NCBI GenBank assembly: GCA_021018815.1
Contig: JAITYX010000042.1
Location: forward strand, 821,001-885,000
Source of the DNA: Talinum fruticosum
Taxonomy: Eukaryota; Streptophyta; Magnoliopsida; Caryophyllales; Talinaceae
Direction: 5' to 3'
DNA length: 64,000 bases
Below, piece after piece: positions 60,940 to 64,000 of this stretch. The first letter of the stretch is position 1. Each line of letters opens with the position of its first letter. Both the position numbers and the translations under genes were made by a program. A model generated the notes under the pieces. That model was not told where the DNA came from, searched no databases, and was given only the letters and a program-made list of their open reading frames with translations.

Positions 60940-62115
60940 TTAGTGATAGTAGTAAACGGCTGGATAGAATGCACCATTCCCATAGCCCAACCCAGCTGCA
61001 CCTCCGTAAGCGACTGGGTTAGGCGTTGGACCAGACCCTATAGCACCATTAGGGGCACCGGAACCTGATGTGTACTCAACGCTGGACATAGCAGGACCTG
61101 AACTGTAGGTCCACCAACATCCACGGGGAGCTGGCCCACATCCCCACTGCACAAGCCGTTGACCTTGATTGCTGCCAACTTGGTGACTAGCCATCTTGGG
61201 CGAGGGGAAGGTACCGGCGCATCTTGTGTTCTTCCAACTGGGCTTGAACCTGGGATGACATTAGGGATCGGAAGAGCCATAGGTGATCTTGAAGCTTGTT
61301 TGACTTGAGGCTCGAGGCTGCTTCTTGGGCTTGGGGAGACTCGATATTGCTTCTTGGGCTTGGGGAGGTGGGGGTATACCTGAGCTTTGTTTAGCTTGAG
61401 GCGCGATATTGCTTCTTGGGCTAGGGGAGGTGGGGGTATACCTGAGGTTTGTTTAGCTCGAGGCTCTGTATCGCTTGGGCTTGGGGAGTAGCCCGAGGCA
61501 TGATATTGCTTGGGTTTGGGGGAGTAGCTCGAGGCTCGGTATCGCTTGGGCTTGGGGAGTAGCTCGAGGCATGTTATTGCTTGGGTTCGGGGAGTAGCTC
61601 GAGGCTCGGTATCGCTTGGGCTTGGGGAGTAGCTCGACGCTCGATATTGCTTGGTGTGGGTATTCCTGAGGTTTGTTGATTATTCATTTTAGAGGATCTT
61701 GGTGGTGGGTATAAATTCTGCTTGGCCGGGGTTTTGATATCATTGTCTTGGTCCGGTTGCTCCGGGTCCGGTTCGGAAGCAGTTTGGATATCACTGGCTT
61801 GATCCAACCCTAGATTGTTGGTAGTTTTATGGTAAGCCATTTTAGGTGACTGAGGGACCCTAAGCCAAGCTCGATCATTGCCAGCTTGACCCATACCTAG
61901 GCCCCTGCTATGAACAATTACAGGTGACCCAGAAGCGGGAGCATGGGTATCGCTGGCTCGACCCGAGCCTAGTTTGCTTCGTCCTAGGTTGTAACCGGAG
62001 GGGGAGAAGATTGGCTGGGTGAAGGAGAAGAGTAAATGGAATCAATTAGTGCAAACAGCACCAGTCCCACAAGTAACAATGCCACTGCGTTGAGTGGCTC
62101 TGCAGTGCGTTTCAT
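60940..62115 (-). CDS. Proline-rich tandem-repeat protein with N-terminal hydrophobic segment; frame broken by nine one-base C-run contractions
   Basis: No single ORF is visible. The first 43 codons from ATG at 62,115 give MKRTAEPLNAVALLLVGLVL…, a signal peptide or membrane anchor followed by SSPSPSQSSPPP, then a stop. Adding one C to the run at 62,000-62,004 joins this to a long Pro/Ser/Gln frame (…MGQAGNDRAWLRVPQSPKMAYHK…). Adding one C to each of seven repeat units (61,320-61,648) gives repeats such as DTEPRATPPNPS and NIMPRATPPSPS. One C at 61,204-61,207 (the CCCC complement) joins the final Gly/Tyr-rich part, ending …GNGAFYPAVYYYH. The total becomes 1,185 nt, 394 aa, with no nonsense substitution anywhere. 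SPKMA(Y/S)H occurs both before and after the repeats. Likely a cell-wall or membrane-anchored Pro-rich protein; I do not recognise the family. Confidence 0.65.
61320..61648 (-). repeat. Coding minisatellite: 35/36-bp and 62-bp units
   Basis: Plus-strand units start at 'gctt…ggg' and run: 29 bp (61,320), 62 bp (61,349), 62 bp (61,411), 35 bp (61,473), 36 bp (61,508), 35 bp (61,544), 35 bp (61,579) and 35 bp (61,614). All except the 36-bp unit have 'ggggag' where that unit has 'gggggag', and each is exactly one base short of a multiple of three. The short units alternate between two types (ending 'ggctcggtatc' and 'ggcatg(a/t)tatt'), a roughly 70-bp higher-order period. Confidence 0.9.
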
Positions 62116-62495
62116 TTGTGCCTAAAAGGCCTTAAACTCAACTTAAATAAGAGATTAAGGGAACTCAATTGGGATTAGAGAGAGAGGGAGATTGGGATTA
62201 TGATTTAACCCTTGGGCTTAATCTATCTATATATACAAATCAAAACTGAGTTCGGGTTTTCTACTCATGCAATTTCAATGGGGCTGAAATTATTCAACTT
62301 TCATGGGCTTCCTGCTCTTTCTTTTCTTGGACTTCCCTGATTTTTTGATCTCATCAACCCACTTCTTCCCTCTCTAATTATGTTATTCACAGCATTTGCA
62401 TGCACCTACCTACGTCTAGAGTTTCGGGATTTCCTTTTAACTAACCCGTTTTACATCGTTGTCAATATTTACCTTCTTTTTTGATTACTGATAAA

Positions 62496-62999
62496 TAGGG
62501 ATGGGCGTGGGACGGGTACAACTATACGTGCACCCATATCCATTTTTGAAAATAATCTCCATATCCATATCCATACCCATCGAGCTTTCAAAATCTATCA
62601 TATCCATACTCATTAGGTATTTCGAGTATATCGGTTATTATTCGAGTATATATAAATGTTAAATAATAATACCCATTGGATAATACCCATTAGGATTTAT
62701 ATTATACTAATTTGGCATTAGTGATGTGATGAATAATTAAAAAATCTCTTACCTCCGTTATAAATTTGTAATTATACATCGATAAAATAAATAAAATAAT
62801 AAAACATATTTAATTGGCCCGAGTGCTCGCTCGCTACCCAATAAATTTAATTTTTTAAAAAAATTGGGTATGGGTTCGGGTTTGGGGCGGGTGAACCCTA
62901 TAGCCGTACCGCCCCATATCCGAAAAGTTCAATTTTTTATACCCATACCCACAAAATTTGTGGCGCGTTGTTTAGATCCGAATTATACTCACATCCCTA
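62496..62999. mobile_element. Non-autonomous hAT-like element
   Basis: Starts 'tagggatgggcgtggg' and ends 'actcacatcccta'; the terminal TAGGGATG and CATCCCTA are inverted. Flanks 'ctgataaa' and 'gtgataag' match at six of eight positions, fitting the 8-bp hAT target duplication after some decay. The 504-bp interior is rich in 'acccatatcc' and 'gggtatggg' words and has no coding frame. Confidence 0.65.
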
Positions 63000-63190
63000 G
63001 TGATAAGCCATAGTCAAATCTCGATAAAAACACAAAATATAATAAATCTTGAATGAATATTTCTCAATTACTTGATGGAAAACTCAATCAAGTGTTAGAT
63101 ATAAATGCAATAGGAGGAAAATTGAATAAATTTATTATGTGTATCTATTTTTTTTTCAAAAAAGTATAACTAAAAATAGAAAAATTTAAT

Positions 63191-63810
63191 TTAACAGTAG
63201 CAGTGACAAACAGTTTTGTCACCAGATTGTTTGCATCTTCCTCCTTTCTCACAGTCACTGATGCAGTAAACCCAACATTTGCCATCGGTTTCTGGGTTAT
63301 CATCCTTTCCAGCAACACAATCCCCCAAATCAAAGTGATCTTGGCAACACCTGTTTCCGTTTACGCCGTTGTTGCTAAACCCTGCATAAACCACCATTGC
63401 TTAATTTCCAAGAATCATAGGGAAAAAATTCATGTTTATGTAGGGCACGTCCTTACGTAGGGGTCTCTCGGTTATAATAAAAAAAATTTGGTTTTGGTTA
63501 ACAGGCAGGCAAGTTAATTGAATTTCTGGATCGCTGAACAAAAAAACAAAACCGACATCGTCGATTTTTTTGTTATAGAAGGACGGATTACATGAGACCT
63601 ACATTGTCGGTAACATGTCCGTATACGGAAGACTGCATGGTATAATATTTTCAAAACCCATTACTAGTTACGCTACATGTTAGAGAATGTAATCACGGAT
63701 TTGAAAGGAATACTCAAGGGTATATATATGACACGAGCATAATGTATGATGAGTTATATACCTGTTACGAGGATGAGTCCGATGAAGAATATGACTGCAA
63801 ATTTAGCCAT
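63191..63810 (-). CDS. Defensin-like (DEFL) secreted cysteine-rich peptide
   Basis: Two exons, 63810-63762 and 63381-63191, give 79 aa. Exon 1 encodes a hydrophobic signal peptide ([16 protein letters not shown]); the intron falls just after it, the usual DEFL gene structure. The mature part has ten cysteines spaced CC-x8-C-x13-C-x3-C-x3-C-x5-C-x8-C-x1-C-x1-C, including a GKCW…C…C core and a CHCYC end. The CxxxC and closing CxC fit a cysteine-stabilised alpha-beta fold; classical plant defensins have eight cysteines, so one extra disulfide is expected. Plant DEFLs include antimicrobial and reproductive signalling peptides; which applies here is unknown. The frame is intact. Confidence 0.85.
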
Positions 63811-63882
63811 CTTGAATCTTGAATAGTAATTTTTTTTTTTCCTCAAGTATATGAATGAAAATCAAGGATATGAAGGGGATGT

Positions 63883-63889
63883 TTTATAG
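63883..63889 (-). promoter_or_regulatory. Candidate TATA box of the defensin-like gene
   Basis: The minus strand reads 'cactataaaac' about 75 bp upstream of the start codon, a good TATA motif at a normal distance for a short leader. Confidence 0.55.
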
Positions 63890-64000
63890 TGGGGGTTTTA
63901 GAGGGGGATCAAGATATCTTTCCTAATTAATTAATTTTTCTAAACAATCAGTTTCTATCATAATCATAATTAGCAATATATAATTTACTTCCTAATACAT

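Noticed and set aside
1..64000. tRNA or rRNA genes, CRISPR arrays, retrotransposon or transposase coding regions, viral insertions
   Set aside because: None could be supported: B-box-like words occur only in SINE-like contexts, no direct-repeat/spacer arrays are present, and no frame resembles gag, pol, transposase or viral proteins.

Overview
The window is nuclear DNA of a flowering plant, most likely a eudicot. It is AT-rich, with long gene-poor spacers full of MITE-like elements, small SINEs and CT/AT microsatellites. The genes carry short exons with GT-AG introns, and the encoded families include plant-only types: a MORN-repeat PIP5K, MEI2-C-terminal-RRM-only proteins, a nuclear-encoded plastid ribosomal protein and a defensin-like peptide. 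I cannot place the species more closely.

Layout. 1-160 may hold the last coding exon of a gene entering from the left (weak). 160-7,100 is spacer with MITE-like and SINE-like insertions. 7,569-14,410 (+) is a complete 10-exon oxysterol-binding-protein-related gene of the ORP1 class (792 aa; PH domain, FFAT-like motif, ORD domain). 14,411-27,900 is a repeat-rich spacer. 28,215-31,652 (+) is a type B phosphatidylinositol-4-phosphate 5-kinase close to PIP5K1/2, 8 exons, whose MORN-repeat exon carries two single-G contractions. 31,653-48,540 is spacer with several copies of one MITE family and a SINE bounded by a 17-bp target duplication. 48,627-56,766 (+) is a tandem triplet of MEI2 C-terminal-RRM-only (MCT1/MCT2-like) genes: copy A intact, copy B broken only by three homopolymer contractions, copy C with four contractions, a GC splice donor and a true nonsense codon. 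59,556-60,368 (-) is plastid ribosomal protein S13 (RPS13), three exons, intact. 60,940-62,115 (-) is a single-exon gene, not visible as one ORF, for a proline-rich repeat protein with an N-terminal hydrophobic segment. 63,191-63,810 (-) is a two-exon defensin-like peptide gene.

The genes do not form a pathway. Two touch phosphoinositide and membrane-lipid biology (ORP, PIP5K), but they are about 14 kb apart and nothing suggests coordination.

The main result of the hunt is a recurring defect: coding frames are broken almost only by loss of a base from runs of G, C, T or A. Adding nine single C residues (minus strand) to the 60,940-62,115 region turns it into one 394-codon frame, and converts its tandem repeat from 35 bp to an in-frame 36-bp (12-residue) unit. 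The same kind of repair restores PIP5K (two Gs) and MCT copy B. Either the assembly has systematic homopolymer under-calls or several neighbouring genes are decaying; raw reads decide. All exon models here come from reading splice sites and family resemblance by eye, without alignment software.
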